Virus record (IMG/VR): IMGVR_UViG_3300044972_002389
Coordinates: 264,604-328,603 of that record
Reading direction: 5' to 3' (one strand)
Source of the DNA: a virus
DNA length: 64,000 nt
In this document: positions 41,178-50,505 of the stretch, piece by piece
Layout of the letters: each line of letters opens with the position of its first letter
Position numbering within the stretch: position 1 is the stretch's first letter
Translations under genes and position numbers: made by a program
Notes under the pieces: model-generated
What the model was told of the DNA's origin: nothing
The model's database searches: none
Seen by the model: only the letters and a program-made list of their open reading frames with translations

Positions 41178-41473
41178 TACTTGTTACAGACCAAGCACAA
41201 ACACAACTGTCCAAAATTCTCCCTCTTGGGGGAAGATTTAGGATTCTCATTGAGAGCGGTGGATGCAGCGGCTTTGAAAAAAAGTTTGAAATCTGCAACG
41301 ATATTCGCCCTGACGATTTTAACTTTGGACATGTATTGATTGACCCACAAAGTCTGGAACTGTTGGGCAACGCCACCTTAGACTATAAGATCAGCTTGGG
41401 GGAACAAAAATTTGTCCTAGACATACCCCAAGCGTCAATTTCCTGCGGATGTGGTAAAAGCTTCAATTTTTGA
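41174..41473 (+). CDS. A-type iron-sulfur carrier (IscA/HesB-like)
   Basis: 99 residues. The three ligand Cys are present: ESGGCSGFEKKFE near residue 30 and SCGCGKSFNF at the C-terminus. VLIDPQSLELLGNATLDY matches the family core. A-type proteins carry Fe-S clusters or iron to target enzymes. Candidate clients in this window are the two radical SAM proteins. It overlaps the upstream stop (ATGA). HesB-like genes are known from cyanophages. Confidence 0.8.
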   Translation: MILVTDQAQTQLSKILPLGGRFRILIESGGCSGFEKKFEICNDIRPDDFNFGHVLIDPQSLELLGNATLDYKISLGEQKFVLDIPQASISCGCGKSFNF

Positions 41474-41483
41474 CAAGAGAACC

Positions 41484-41492
41484 CATAAATAG
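41484..41492 (+). promoter_or_regulatory. Late promoter-like motif CATAAATAG
   Basis: 25 bases before the ATG at 41517. Confidence 0.55.
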
Positions 41493-41516
41493 ATCTAAAC
41501 ATTGGAAGTTTGGATC

Positions 41517-43472
41517 ATGTTCGTCAATTCTCTAGATTTCGACAGAGACAGAAAACTCTCCCAAATATTGCACACTTTGAAGCATGTGCATCAGTGGGAA
41601 TTAGCCTCAGATGACGAAATCTCTCTATTAGAAACGCAAAGCGTCTATGAGGCTTTGAAGCAAAAAATTGTTGAACAAAGTGCATTCAACAGTTATTACA
41701 ACAACCCTGAATACACCAAAGCAGCATTGATTACTGAAGCTGTATATATGCTGCTGGAAATTGCCCCAAAACGACGCAAGAAATCTGTCAAAGAGGGTGA
41801 AGAACAATATCGCAACAAGGACCATTACATGCGCAAAGGCAACCTCAAAGAAAAAATGGCCACCAGAGACTGGGATGGCGACGGAAAGATTGAAAGCGAA
41901 AAGGATGAGGTTTGGGGCAGCAGAATGCGTGCTGCTGATAAAGCCAAACAAAAGAAGAAGAAGCTGAAGGAAGATCAAAACCTAGAGCAAGCTGAAACTC
42001 TCCTGGCTGCCAAAGACATCAGTGACCAACTTCAAGATATGGCGGAAGATGCTGCCAAAATGAGTGTAGATGCACTTATGCCATTGGTTGATACAATGAA
42101 AGCTCAATTTGGGCAGGAACAAGCTAATGCATTCAATGAAGTTTTGAAAACCAATCTGCAAAGTGTATTGGATGCGGTAATCAAAGCCAAAGACGAAACT
42201 GATAATGCTATTATGGCCTTACAGGGTGGCCAAACACCAGCAGCCTCTGCAGATATTTCTGCTCCAGTGCCAAGTGACCCCTCACAAGAGCAGGGTGCAG
42301 AGATTGACTTGGATCAAGAGTTTTCTGCTAGCCCTGCAACAAGCGGTCCTGTTGAAGAGCCTTTGGGTCGTGCCAGCAAAAGAGAGTTGGATGAGGCTCG
42401 CAAAAAGTGCATGGAATGCGGCACAGGTGTTTACGAAACTCACAAGCCCGGCCACATGGTATGCAACAACTGCGGCAGCAAAATGGTAGCTGAGGCTTGG
42501 GATACCAAGATGAAGACTGCCAAGAAAGACATTGGCAAGTGGGAAGGTTACTCCATCTCTGAACTCAAGGCCCGGAAGAAAAAGTTGATGGTCAAAGAAG
42601 AACGCAGTGCCAAAGAACAAAAAGAGGTCCACCAAATCAACTTTGCTTTGCGTGCCAAGCAGGAAAACAACTGGGGCAAAATCAAGGAAGCAGATGAAGG
42701 CAGTGTTGCTGAACTAGCTACTATGGCTATTACCGGCAAAAAGAAAAATGGACAAATGCTGACTCCTACTCAAAAGAAAGCTGCACAAGATGCTGCTGAA
42801 AAGCTATCTAATGCCAAAATTGACGAAAAAATCACAAAGAAAATGAGTCAAGGTGAAATCATAAGTGACTTTGTTCACAGTGATGATCCCAAGTTCAAAG
42901 GCAAGAACAAAGCTGAGCGCACAAAAATGGCGTTGGGCGCCTATTATGGTATGCACCCAGAAAACAGCAAGAAGGAAGAATCCCAACTAGCTCAAGTCAA
43001 TGCACTCTTGGAATCACTTATCAAAAAGTTCAATCAACTCAAGACACAATTGGCGGAACACAAGACTCAGTTTGCCAAAAAACTAAATGAAGGTCGCATT
43101 ACAGATCCATTGAATTTAGGTTATGGATTGGAGGGCGATGCCATTAGACTACAAATGCGCTCAATCAAAGAGAAAGTCCAAGAAGCACAAACAATACAAG
43201 GTAAAGTTCAAAAGCTTATTTCCAACAGAAAAACAGCAGTGGCAGAAGCACAAACAAAACTACAGAGCTTGGATAAAAATCTTGGTTCCACGCCCTATGG
43301 CGTAATTGGTATTCAAACCAACGGCCAAAAAGTGCATCGTTTGTTTGAAAGTGCTGAAAAACGCCTGATGTGGCTTGAGTTCCAACAAGACACATTGAAG
43401 GAATATCGTTTGATAGACCCCAGCAACATAGACAAAGCAAAACAGTATTTGAAAAAGCGTATTGAGCGCTAA
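41517..43472 (+). CDS. Large virion or prohead-core-like protein with EF-hand and zinc-ribbon motifs
   Basis: 651 residues from ATG 41517, supported by GGAAG eight bases upstream; an in-frame TTG at 41502 is less likely. Residues about 118-130 (RDWDGDGKIESEKDE) look like an EF-hand calcium loop. A zinc ribbon CMECGTGVYETHKPGHMVCNNC spans about 297-318 in parts. Large helical Gln/Lys-rich regions surround them. ALITEAVYMLLE near residue 70 holds an I-T-E/A site. Position and late promoter suggest a prohead or internal protein. Confidence 0.55.
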   Translation: MFVNSLDFDRDRKLSQILHTLKHVHQWELASDDEISLLETQSVYEALKQKIVEQSAFNSYYNNPEYTKAALITEAVYMLLEIAPKRRKKSVKEGEEQYRNKDHYMRKGNLKEKMATRDWDGDGKIESEKDEVWGSRMRAADKAKQKKKKLKEDQNLEQAETLLAAKDISDQLQDMAEDAAKMSVDALMPLVDTMKAQFGQEQANAFNEVLKTNLQSVLDAVIKAKDETDNAIMALQGGQTPAASADISAPVPSDPSQEQGAEIDLDQEFSASPATSGPVEEPLGRASKRELDEARKKCMECGTGVYETHKPGHMVCNNCGSKMVAEAWDTKMKTAKKDIGKWEGYSISELKARKKKLMVKEERSAKEQKEVHQINFALRAKQENNWGKIKEADEGSVAELATMAITGKKKNGQMLTPTQKKAAQDAAEKLSNAKIDEKITKKMSQGEIISDFVHSDDPKFKGKNKAERTKMALGAYYGMHPENSKKEESQLAQVNALLESLIKKFNQLKTQLAEHKTQFAKKLNEGRITDPLNLGYGLEGDAIRLQMRSIKEKVQEAQTIQGKVQKLISNRKTAVAEAQTKLQSLDKNLGSTPYGVIGIQTNGQKVHRLFESAEKRLMWLEFQQDTLKEYRLIDPSNIDKAKQYLKKRIER

Positions 43473-43474
43473 GC

Positions 43475-43503
43475 AAAAAGGGAGTTTAAAAACTCCCTTT
43501 TTT
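43475..43503 (+). terminator. Terminator
   Basis: AAAAAGGGAGTTT, short A-rich loop, AAACTCCCTTTTT. Confidence 0.85.
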
Positions 43504-43520
43504 CATCTCCGTCCCCCATT

Positions 43521-43529
43521 GTTAAATAC
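43521..43529 (+). promoter_or_regulatory. Late promoter-like motif GTTAAATAC near ATG
   Basis: Only six bases separate the TAAATA core from the ATG at 43535; near-leaderless if used. Confidence 0.4.
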
Positions 43530-43534
43530 TGATT

Positions 43535-43867
43535 ATGAGAGCACATGAATTTTTAAATGAAGCCAACAATGTTGATAACATCCGCGAGCAACTTGCGTTG
43601 TTGTTAACTACATTACATGCCAATCAAGTTCCTAGTGTGAGTTTGAAACAAATACGTCAAAGCCTTGAAGGTTCTGGATTTTGGGTTACCAAGAAATGGA
43701 TTCAAGACAATGCTAGGAACATAGGTATTGTCAAAGATGTTGACGAAAAAGAAATCTCCCTTGACGTGGAAACAGACGATCCAGAGCCTGAAGCCAAAGA
43801 TGATCAAGAGGATCAAAAAACTGTAGAGAAAATGGCCAAAAAAGCTTTGCAGAGGAGAAAAGACTAA
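43535..43867 (+). CDS. Putative internal head protein with L-N-E-A propeptide-like start
   Basis: 110 residues. It begins MRAHEFLNEANN, similar in layout to the T4 capsid-targeting peptide (FIAEA), with a possible L-N-E/A cleavage. The mature part is helical with a charged acidic stretch (DVETDDPEPEAKDDQEDQ) and a basic end. It overlaps the next gene (TAATG). Confidence 0.6.
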   Translation: MRAHEFLNEANNVDNIREQLALLLTTLHANQVPSVSLKQIRQSLEGSGFWVTKKWIQDNARNIGIVKDVDEKEISLDVETDDPEPEAKDDQEDQKTVEKMAKKALQRRKD

Positions 43868-46338
43868 TGGTTACAACTAGTTGGTTTATTACTGCTGTTG
43901 AAGCAAGAAACAATATTGTCAAAGACATTGCAGTTCATAGTGAAATAACAGGTATTGAACGTGAAATACTTTTTGCTGTGCAGCGAGGTGATTACGAAGT
44001 CGACGTTACTGACAATACTTTGATAACAGAAAGCAGTCCTGACCCTGTAATCCCCTTCACTGTTGATCCAGTAACAGATACTCTAACAATCACCTCGCAT
44101 CCATTTCGTACCGGTGATGTTGTGGTAGTGAGCAGCACTGGTGAGTTACCCCCGCCACTGTTGTCTACAAAATATTATTACGTGATTTACATAAACCCAG
44201 ACACTATAAAACTGGCAACTAGCAAAGCCAATGCAGCTAGTGGTCAGCCAATTTCCATAGATTTTGGTCAAGGGGTAACAACAGTTGCAGTCTCGGATCC
44301 TGGCAGTGGATACTTGAGTCCGCCCACAATTGGTTTTGTTGGGGGTCAACCCACTATTCCCGCTACTGCACAAGCCGTCTTACAATCTTCAGGTCCTGTA
44401 GCCATAGTGAGTTTGCTCACAAGTGGCTCTGGTTACACTGATATTCCAAATGCCAGTTTTTTCACTGTGGGCACCGGCGCTGTCCTAGGTCCTTGCACAT
44501 TTAAAGTTGTAAGTGTAACAGTCTTATTTGGGGGCAGTGGCTATAATTTAAATGATCTCATCTATGTAATAGGCGGGACAGGCACAGCATTTATTGCCAA
44601 AGCAACAGGTGTTAATGGTGGTGCAGTAACATCTATTTCCGTTACTAACGCTGGTAATTACAGTGTACTACCAACATTGAGTGGTGCTATTACAAGCTCA
44701 AGTGGCACAGGCTCTGGTTGCCAATTCACACTCAGCATGGGCATATCTAGCATCAGCATTTCCAACGGAGGCATACAGTATGTGAATCCTCCCTTGGTAT
44801 CAATAGGCGGAGGTGGTGGAACAAATGCCACAGCTACGACTCTAATTTCTGGCGGCGCTGTAGTAAATGTTGTAATAACAAATCCAGGAGCTGGGTTTAC
44901 TGGCCAACCCACTGTACAAGCCCTTGCTGGTAGCGGAGCCACTGCATCTGTAAGATTGTTACCAACAACTGTTGCTACAGTTGCCATAACCAACAATGGT
45001 GGTGCAACATATACGAGCGTTCCAAATGTGTCTATACAGGCTCTTGGTAGTGGTGCCACAGTGTTCAGCATAAGCATGCTGACTGTGGGTGCTTTCCTAA
45101 TAAATGCAGGTGTTGGCTATACGCAAGGAGATCAACTCCTAGCAAGTGGCGGGATTGGATTGGCAAGCACACAAATACAAGTGCTCACTACTGACAGCCA
45201 AGGAAGAATTTTAACGTGGAATATAGTCAACCCAGGCATATACACAGCCTTGCCACAATTACAAAGTAACAATTTTGTGGGTGGCAATGGTATAGGTGCA
45301 AGCTGGACATTGACTATGGGCGTGAAATCAGTAACGTTAGCTAGTGGTGGAAGTGGTTATATTACTAGCCCCTTAGTTGTGTTCACAAGCGGTGGTGGTG
45401 CCGGAGCAGCCGGATATGCCACAATCTCTGTGGGTGCAGTTTCCCAAATAATAATTACAGACAATGGTGCCAACTACACTAGTGTTCCTATAGCAACCAT
45501 AAGTGGCGGAAGTGGTGCAACAGCGCAGGCACAGTTGACACCAACTGGGGTAAACACCATTACTGTGGACGATCCAGGTTCAGGTTACGTGACAGCGCCG
45601 GAAGTCACTATAAGCGGTGGCGGTGGCACAGGGGCATTGGCAATTGCTGATCTTATTGGTGATGTTATTGACACCATTACAGTAATTGATCCTGGGTCTG
45701 GATATACAAGTGCACCTAGCGTAACAATTGAAGGTAATGCTGTGGGAACCGCTAATATTATACCCACTACATTACAGAGCATAAGTGTAATTGCCAATGG
45801 CACTGGATATACACATGTGCCTTCAGTAATAGTTGCAGGAGCCGCAACAGCAGTAGCACGCATGGCACCTACAGGTATTTTGAGTGTAGATATTATAAAT
45901 GGTGGCACCAATTATGTTAGTGACCCCTTATTACTTTTGGGTTTTGGTGCCGGCCAAATAGGCACTCCTGTGGCCCCCACCAGCAACACAAATAGAAGTT
46001 TTAGCATTGAGCTGATTCAAGTCTTGGAAAGTGGAGATGAGTATCAGACTATACCATCTGTAACCATAAGTGCACCGGATATCTCCACAGGTATCCTTGC
46101 TGTGGCTGTTGCCTCTCTAGGAAGCGGCACTGGCAATTTTAGTTTAATACAATATGAAGCCAGCCGAGACTATTACAAAGTATGGAAAAATCAAAGTCCC
46201 AGTAGTGAATTACTAGTGCGTCCTATGGCAGATCAAATGAACGCTGTCATCAAATACTTCACAGATTTGGGGTACACTATCAATAGATACACTAACACGT
46301 CAACAGGTGATACAATTAGCTGGAACGTTAAGTGGTAA
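43867..46338 (+). CDS. Large beta-repeat tail or fibre protein
   Basis: 823 residues. From about residue 140 to 740 it carries roughly fifteen or more imperfect repeats with consensus V-x-I-x-NGGSGYTSxPxVTISGG, suggesting a beta-solenoid or stacked beta fibre. The N-terminal region is distinct (TSWFITAVEARNNIVKDIAV). The C-terminus (DYYKVWKNQSPSSELLVRP, YFTDLGYTINRYTN) looks like an attachment domain of a tail protein. The minus-strand protein at 26026 shares the repeat. Host contact is inferred. Confidence 0.65.
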   Translation: MVTTSWFITAVEARNNIVKDIAVHSEITGIEREILFAVQRGDYEVDVTDNTLITESSPDPVIPFTVDPVTDTLTITSHPFRTGDVVVVSSTGELPPPLLSTKYYYVIYINPDTIKLATSKANAASGQPISIDFGQGVTTVAVSDPGSGYLSPPTIGFVGGQPTIPATAQAVLQSSGPVAIVSLLTSGSGYTDIPNASFFTVGTGAVLGPCTFKVVSVTVLFGGSGYNLNDLIYVIGGTGTAFIAKATGVNGGAVTSISVTNAGNYSVLPTLSGAITSSSGTGSGCQFTLSMGISSISISNGGIQYVNPPLVSIGGGGGTNATATTLISGGAVVNVVITNPGAGFTGQPTVQALAGSGATASVRLLPTTVATVAITNNGGATYTSVPNVSIQALGSGATVFSISMLTVGAFLINAGVGYTQGDQLLASGGIGLASTQIQVLTTDSQGRILTWNIVNPGIYTALPQLQSNNFVGGNGIGASWTLTMGVKSVTLASGGSGYITSPLVVFTSGGGAGAAGYATISVGAVSQIIITDNGANYTSVPIATISGGSGATAQAQLTPTGVNTITVDDPGSGYVTAPEVTISGGGGTGALAIADLIGDVIDTITVIDPGSGYTSAPSVTIEGNAVGTANIIPTTLQSISVIANGTGYTHVPSVIVAGAATAVARMAPTGILSVDIINGGTNYVSDPLLLLGFGAGQIGTPVAPTSNTNRSFSIELIQVLESGDEYQTIPSVTISAPDISTGILAVAVASLGSGTGNFSLIQYEASRDYYKVWKNQSPSSELLVRPMADQMNAVIKYFTDLGYTINRYTNTSTGDTISWNVKW

Positions 46339-46341
46339 CTG

Positions 46342-46839
46342 ATGAGAAGCGACCGTAATCCTTACTTTTTCTTGAAAAAGAGCAAGGACCCTCAGATTCA
46401 GCAACTGTTGAAAGATGCTGAAACCCTTTGTCCGCATGACATCCAAAAAATGAACGTCAAGCCAGATGTAAAAAAGGCCATGATGTTCATTGCTGAGTTT
46501 GGTCAGAAAGACAAAAGCCAACATACCGCAGAGCTTTTGGCTGACAAAATGTCCCAGTCATCTGTTCCAATATCCACTATCTCGAAAGAAATTTGGCAAT
46601 ATCAAGGCTCTACAATTTTTGTAGCTGTAACGCCTACTAGCAGTATTGAAGTACAGCCCAACAGTTATTTCTTAAAAGATCAAGAGAAAATATTCATAAA
46701 TCACAATTGGTTAAGATTACAAATAAGCAGAGAACAAATTTTAGCTAGCAGTGTGTTTCATAGTTTTGGTAGCTTTCAAGATCTTAACTTACTGAAGAAA
46801 GTTCAATTGGAACAGAAATACAGCAGGACATTGCAATAG
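46342..46839 (+). CDS. Hypothetical virion-cluster protein
   Basis: 165 residues, three bases after the beta-repeat gene. Mixed composition, with basic helices and EIWQYQGSTIFVAVTPTSS. No family recognised. It may act with the upstream tail protein. Confidence 0.5.
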   Translation: MRSDRNPYFFLKKSKDPQIQQLLKDAETLCPHDIQKMNVKPDVKKAMMFIAEFGQKDKSQHTAELLADKMSQSSVPISTISKEIWQYQGSTIFVAVTPTSSIEVQPNSYFLKDQEKIFINHNWLRLQISREQILASSVFHSFGSFQDLNLLKKVQLEQKYSRTLQ

Positions 46840-46866
46840 AGCATCGCATCGTATAAAGTCACAGTT

Positions 46867-47580
46867 ATGATCCCAGTTGCATCCCTTTTTGATTATGGTC
46901 TCAGTAAGAGAAGTGAAGATAATGGAACGAGACACTATCTAACCCCAGATGGCCACAAAGTGCCTTCAGTAACAACAATCTTAAGCAAAAGCAAGGATAT
47001 GACTCATTTGCTGGAGTGGCGGAAACGAATAGGCGATGCTGCGGCTGACCAAATCACAAAAGAGAGTACTGGGTTGGGCAGTATGATGCATAGTCATCTT
47101 GAGTGTTGGATCAAACAGGAAGAGCGTCCAGGTGGCACAAATGTTGGTCGAGTTATGGCCAAACAGATGGCAGATGTGATTATTGATCAAGGACTGTCAA
47201 ACGTATCAGAAGTTTGGGGTATTGAAGTACCTCTACGGTATGAACAGCTTTGGGCTGGGACTACAGATTTGGTAGGTGTCTACAAAGGGCAGGAAGCTAT
47301 AATGGATTTCAAAACCACCAACAAGCCCAAAAAACTTGACCATGTGCAAGACTACTTTCTGCAACTTACTGCCTACATTATGGCCCACAATCAAACCTTT
47401 GGTACCAATATCCAACAGGGCGTAATATTCATGGTCAGCCGAGATCTTTCGTATCAAGAATTCGTGTTGGAGCCACATCAACTGGAAGAGTATGAAAAAC
47501 TTTGGTTAGACCGGCTGATGATGTATTATGACAAACACCCTATGCCGTCTTTGATCAGCAATGAATCCATTTCTTCTTGA
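46867..47580 (+). CDS. RecB/Cas4-like exonuclease (PD-(D/E)xK)
   Basis: 237 residues. The opening (TPDGHKVPSVTTIL) and GSMMHSHLECW helix match phage RecB-like exonucleases. The nuclease core is WAGTTDLVGVYKGQEAIMDF followed by KTTNKPKK, giving the Asp, Asp and Lys of PD-(D/E)xK, with QLTAYIMA as the downstream helix. It may process DNA ends in recombination. No Cas4-type Cys cluster is visible. Confidence 0.75.
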   Translation: MIPVASLFDYGLSKRSEDNGTRHYLTPDGHKVPSVTTILSKSKDMTHLLEWRKRIGDAAADQITKESTGLGSMMHSHLECWIKQEERPGGTNVGRVMAKQMADVIIDQGLSNVSEVWGIEVPLRYEQLWAGTTDLVGVYKGQEAIMDFKTTNKPKKLDHVQDYFLQLTAYIMAHNQTFGTNIQQGVIFMVSRDLSYQEFVLEPHQLEEYEKLWLDRLMMYYDKHPMPSLISNESISS

Positions 47581-48028
47581 TCCCAATAGTAGGCGCTTAT
47601 CTTGGAAACTTCTCAGAGAAAACGTATCTCAGCAGTCTGATCCAATTTCCAAAATAAACTTAGCTCTGACTTTTTGGAAACAAGCTCCTATCGAAAATCC
47701 TTTAATAGACTGGGACAATGCCCAAAAATGGCCCTCACCATGGGAATTGCTACACAACAATCGATTTTGTGAAGGCGCTTTGACTCTTGGTGTAGCCTAC
47801 ACATTGATCTTGAGCAGTCCTGAACATTTTCAGGACTTGTCACTGTTATTGATAACTGATCGAGTGAACCATGTTCAAAAAATTGTTGCCAAAACACATG
47901 GACAGGTCTTGAATTATGGTTGGCTAGACCAGTTACCTGCCTCTGTAATCAGCAGTTGCCAAGTGCATTCTCGATGGTCATTTGATGGCCGCAATTGGCA
48001 AAGCCAATTTAGTCCTGAAAAAAAATAG
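47561..48028 (+). CDS. Conserved hypothetical protein
   Basis: 155 residues overlapping the exonuclease gene by 20 bases. WPSPWELLHNNRFCEGALTLG is a pattern I recall from T4-like phages. No catalytic motif. It may work with the exonuclease. Confidence 0.5.
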   Translation: MNPFLLDPNSRRLSWKLLRENVSQQSDPISKINLALTFWKQAPIENPLIDWDNAQKWPSPWELLHNNRFCEGALTLGVAYTLILSSPEHFQDLSLLLITDRVNHVQKIVAKTHGQVLNYGWLDQLPASVISSCQVHSRWSFDGRNWQSQFSPEKK

Positions 48029-48059
48029 TAATTTATAGGGTTTGGGCAGGGGTCATGGA

Positions 48060-48068
48060 TTTAAATAG
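48060..48068 (+). promoter_or_regulatory. Late-type motif TTTAAATAG upstream of nrdA
   Basis: About 70 bases before the ATG at 48138. nrdA is usually an early gene, so this may be chance. Confidence 0.3.
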
Positions 48069-48137
48069 CCCACGATGCCATTTACAATAGCATTTATAAT
48101 CTTGCAAACAATTTGAAATAGACTGGAAAGGTATGCC

Positions 48138-50441
48138 ATGAGCGTAAGGTCCGACAGCATTTTTGTCGTTAAAAGAGATGGTCACAAAGAGCCTCTTGAT
48201 ATTGATAAGATCCATCGACAAGTGATGTGGGCCACAGAGGGGCTCAGTGGAGTAAGTGCCAGCGAGGTGGAAATTCGGAGTCAATTGCAGTTTTATGCAG
48301 GAATGAAAACTGTAGATATTCAGGAAACGCTAATCAAAGCAGCAGCTGATCTCATTGAATTGGAGACCCCTAACTATCAATTTGTTGCTGCACGATTGGT
48401 AAATCATCATATCAGAAAAGAAGCATATGGGAAGTTTGAAACACCGCTATTACTGGAACATGTTCGAAAAGTAGTGAATCTGGGATTTTATACCGATGAA
48501 TTACTACAATGGTACACCCCAGATGAATTCCAAGTTTTGGATACTTACATTGACCATGAGCGTGATTTTGATCTCACATTTGCTGCAATGGAACAGTGGC
48601 GGGGAAAGTATTTGGTGAAGAACCGTGTCACCGGGCAAATCTTCGAAACTCCACAAATGTCTTTGATGCTGATTGCAGCTACGTTGTTTCACAGCTACCC
48701 AGCTAACGCAAGGATGAAGTATGTAAAAGAATACTACGATGCCATCAGTCAGCACGACATCAGCTTGCCCACGCCTATTATGGCTGGTGTGCGAACTCCT
48801 GACAAGCAATTCTCGTCTTGTGTTTTGATTGAAGCTGATGACACCATTGACAGCGTCTTAGGTGCCGTACCACATGCTATCACCCGTTACATAAGCCAAA
48901 AGGCTGGAATCGGTGTTAACATTGGTCGTGTGCGGGGTGTTGGTAGCCCGGTACGTGGCGGCCGTGCATTTCATACAGGAATAGTGCCATTTGTGAAACA
49001 TCTTGAGTCAGCTGTGCGCAGTTGTAGTCAAGGTGGTGTGAGAGGGGGGGCAGCTACAGTGTTTTTCCAGTTTTGGCACTTTGAGTTTGAGGACATGGTG
49101 GTGCTGAAAAACAACAAAGGTACAGATAAAAATCGCGCTCGTCATTTGGACTATTGTGTTCAGTTCAACAAGCTGGCCTACGAACGATTGATTCAAGGTG
49201 GCGATCTCACACTGTTCAGTCCCAGCGATGTACCTGGGCTGTATGAAGCGTTCTTTGCTGATCAAGATCAGTTCAAAATATTGTACGAGCAGTATGAGCA
49301 GGATCCCACAATCCGGAAGAAAACTATCAAGGCTATTGACCTCTTTACACAGTTCATGAATGAGCGGAAGAACACAGGCCGGATCTACTTCATGAACGTA
49401 GACCACGTGAACTCGCATGGTCCTTACAAACCAGAGGTTGCCCCAGTTAGACAATCCAATCTTTGCCTAGAAATACTTCAGACCACCACACCTCTCCAGG
49501 ATATTCACAGCGAAGATCCCAGCATCAGCCTCTGCACACTCAGTGCTATCAACTGGGGACGTATCCGCGAACCCAAGGATTTTGAACGCCCGTGCCGCTT
49601 GGCTGTGCGAGCTCTAGATGCGCTTCTTGACTACCAGCTGTATCCAGTGCGTGGTGCCGAAAACAACTGCCGCCAGTATCGCAACTTGGGCGTAGGCATC
49701 ATCAACTTGGCCTATTGGTTGGCCCGAATGGGATTGCGCTACAGCGATGACAGTGCTCTTTCTGCCATTGATGAATATTGCGAGGCATGGAGCTACTATA
49801 TGATTCGGGCCAGTGTTGACTTGGCCAAAGAAAGAGGAGCATGCCCTGGTTTTGCCGATCTCAAATACAGTGATGGCGTGTTCCCACACGAAACACGCAA
49901 AGCAGACGTAGACCAATTGGTGCCACATCAAGAGCGGTTTCCTTGGAGCAAGCTGCGTGAAGACCTGCAACAGTATGGCATCCGCAATGCCACACTGATG
50001 GCCTGCATGCCCAGCGAGGCCAGCAGCCTAATCAGCAACGCCACCAATGGTATTGAACCTCCTCGAGACTTGATCAGCATTAAACAAAACAAGGATTTTG
50101 TGGTGAAGCAAGTGGTCCCGGAGTCTCGGCGCCTCAAAAATCGCTACGAACTCTTGTGGGATCAGAAAAGTCCAGAAGGCTACATCAAAATTTGTGCTAT
50201 TATTAACAAGTGGATTGATCAAAGTGTCAGTCTAAACACCAGCTACAACCCCAACTTTTATCCTGAGCGTCAACTGCCTATGAGTGAACTGCTTCGTCAT
50301 CAGATTCTCATGTATAAATTGGGTATTCGAACTGGTTACTACTTTAACACACTAGATGGCCAACAAGAAGTAGACAGCGATCAAATGATAGCAGACAACG
50401 CAGATCAAGAAGAAGAAGCTTGTGAGGCGTGCACCATCTAA
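48138..50441 (+). CDS. nrdA: Ribonucleotide reductase large subunit (class Ia NrdA)
   Basis: 767 residues, full length. An N-terminal ATP-cone (VVKRDGHKEPLDIDKIHRQV) is present. SSCVLIEADD holds an active-site Cys. GGVRGGAATVFF, NLCLEILQTT, the catalytic Cys region LCTLSAINWG, and MPSEASSLISNATNGIEP are in order. The C-terminal redox pair is CEACTI. It reduces ribonucleoside diphosphates with NrdB and is re-reduced by the glutaredoxin encoded downstream. Ribosome site GAAAGG. Confidence 0.95.
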   Translation: MSVRSDSIFVVKRDGHKEPLDIDKIHRQVMWATEGLSGVSASEVEIRSQLQFYAGMKTVDIQETLIKAAADLIELETPNYQFVAARLVNHHIRKEAYGKFETPLLLEHVRKVVNLGFYTDELLQWYTPDEFQVLDTYIDHERDFDLTFAAMEQWRGKYLVKNRVTGQIFETPQMSLMLIAATLFHSYPANARMKYVKEYYDAISQHDISLPTPIMAGVRTPDKQFSSCVLIEADDTIDSVLGAVPHAITRYISQKAGIGVNIGRVRGVGSPVRGGRAFHTGIVPFVKHLESAVRSCSQGGVRGGAATVFFQFWHFEFEDMVVLKNNKGTDKNRARHLDYCVQFNKLAYERLIQGGDLTLFSPSDVPGLYEAFFADQDQFKILYEQYEQDPTIRKKTIKAIDLFTQFMNERKNTGRIYFMNVDHVNSHGPYKPEVAPVRQSNLCLEILQTTTPLQDIHSEDPSISLCTLSAINWGRIREPKDFERPCRLAVRALDALLDYQLYPVRGAENNCRQYRNLGVGIINLAYWLARMGLRYSDDSALSAIDEYCEAWSYYMIRASVDLAKERGACPGFADLKYSDGVFPHETRKADVDQLVPHQERFPWSKLREDLQQYGIRNATLMACMPSEASSLISNATNGIEPPRDLISIKQNKDFVVKQVVPESRRLKNRYELLWDQKSPEGYIKICAIINKWIDQSVSLNTSYNPNFYPERQLPMSELLRHQILMYKLGIRTGYYFNTLDGQQEVDSDQMIADNADQEEEACEACTI

Positions 50442-50505
50442 GGTGCATGCTCTTGCTATACGTATCCCCTAGCACATAATAGTCAAAAACTGAGAGAAGA
50501 ACACC

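Noticed and set aside
50425-50452. Hairpin at the end of nrdA
   Set aside because: GCGTGCACC/GGTGCATGC is imperfect, overlaps the stop codon and has no T-run.
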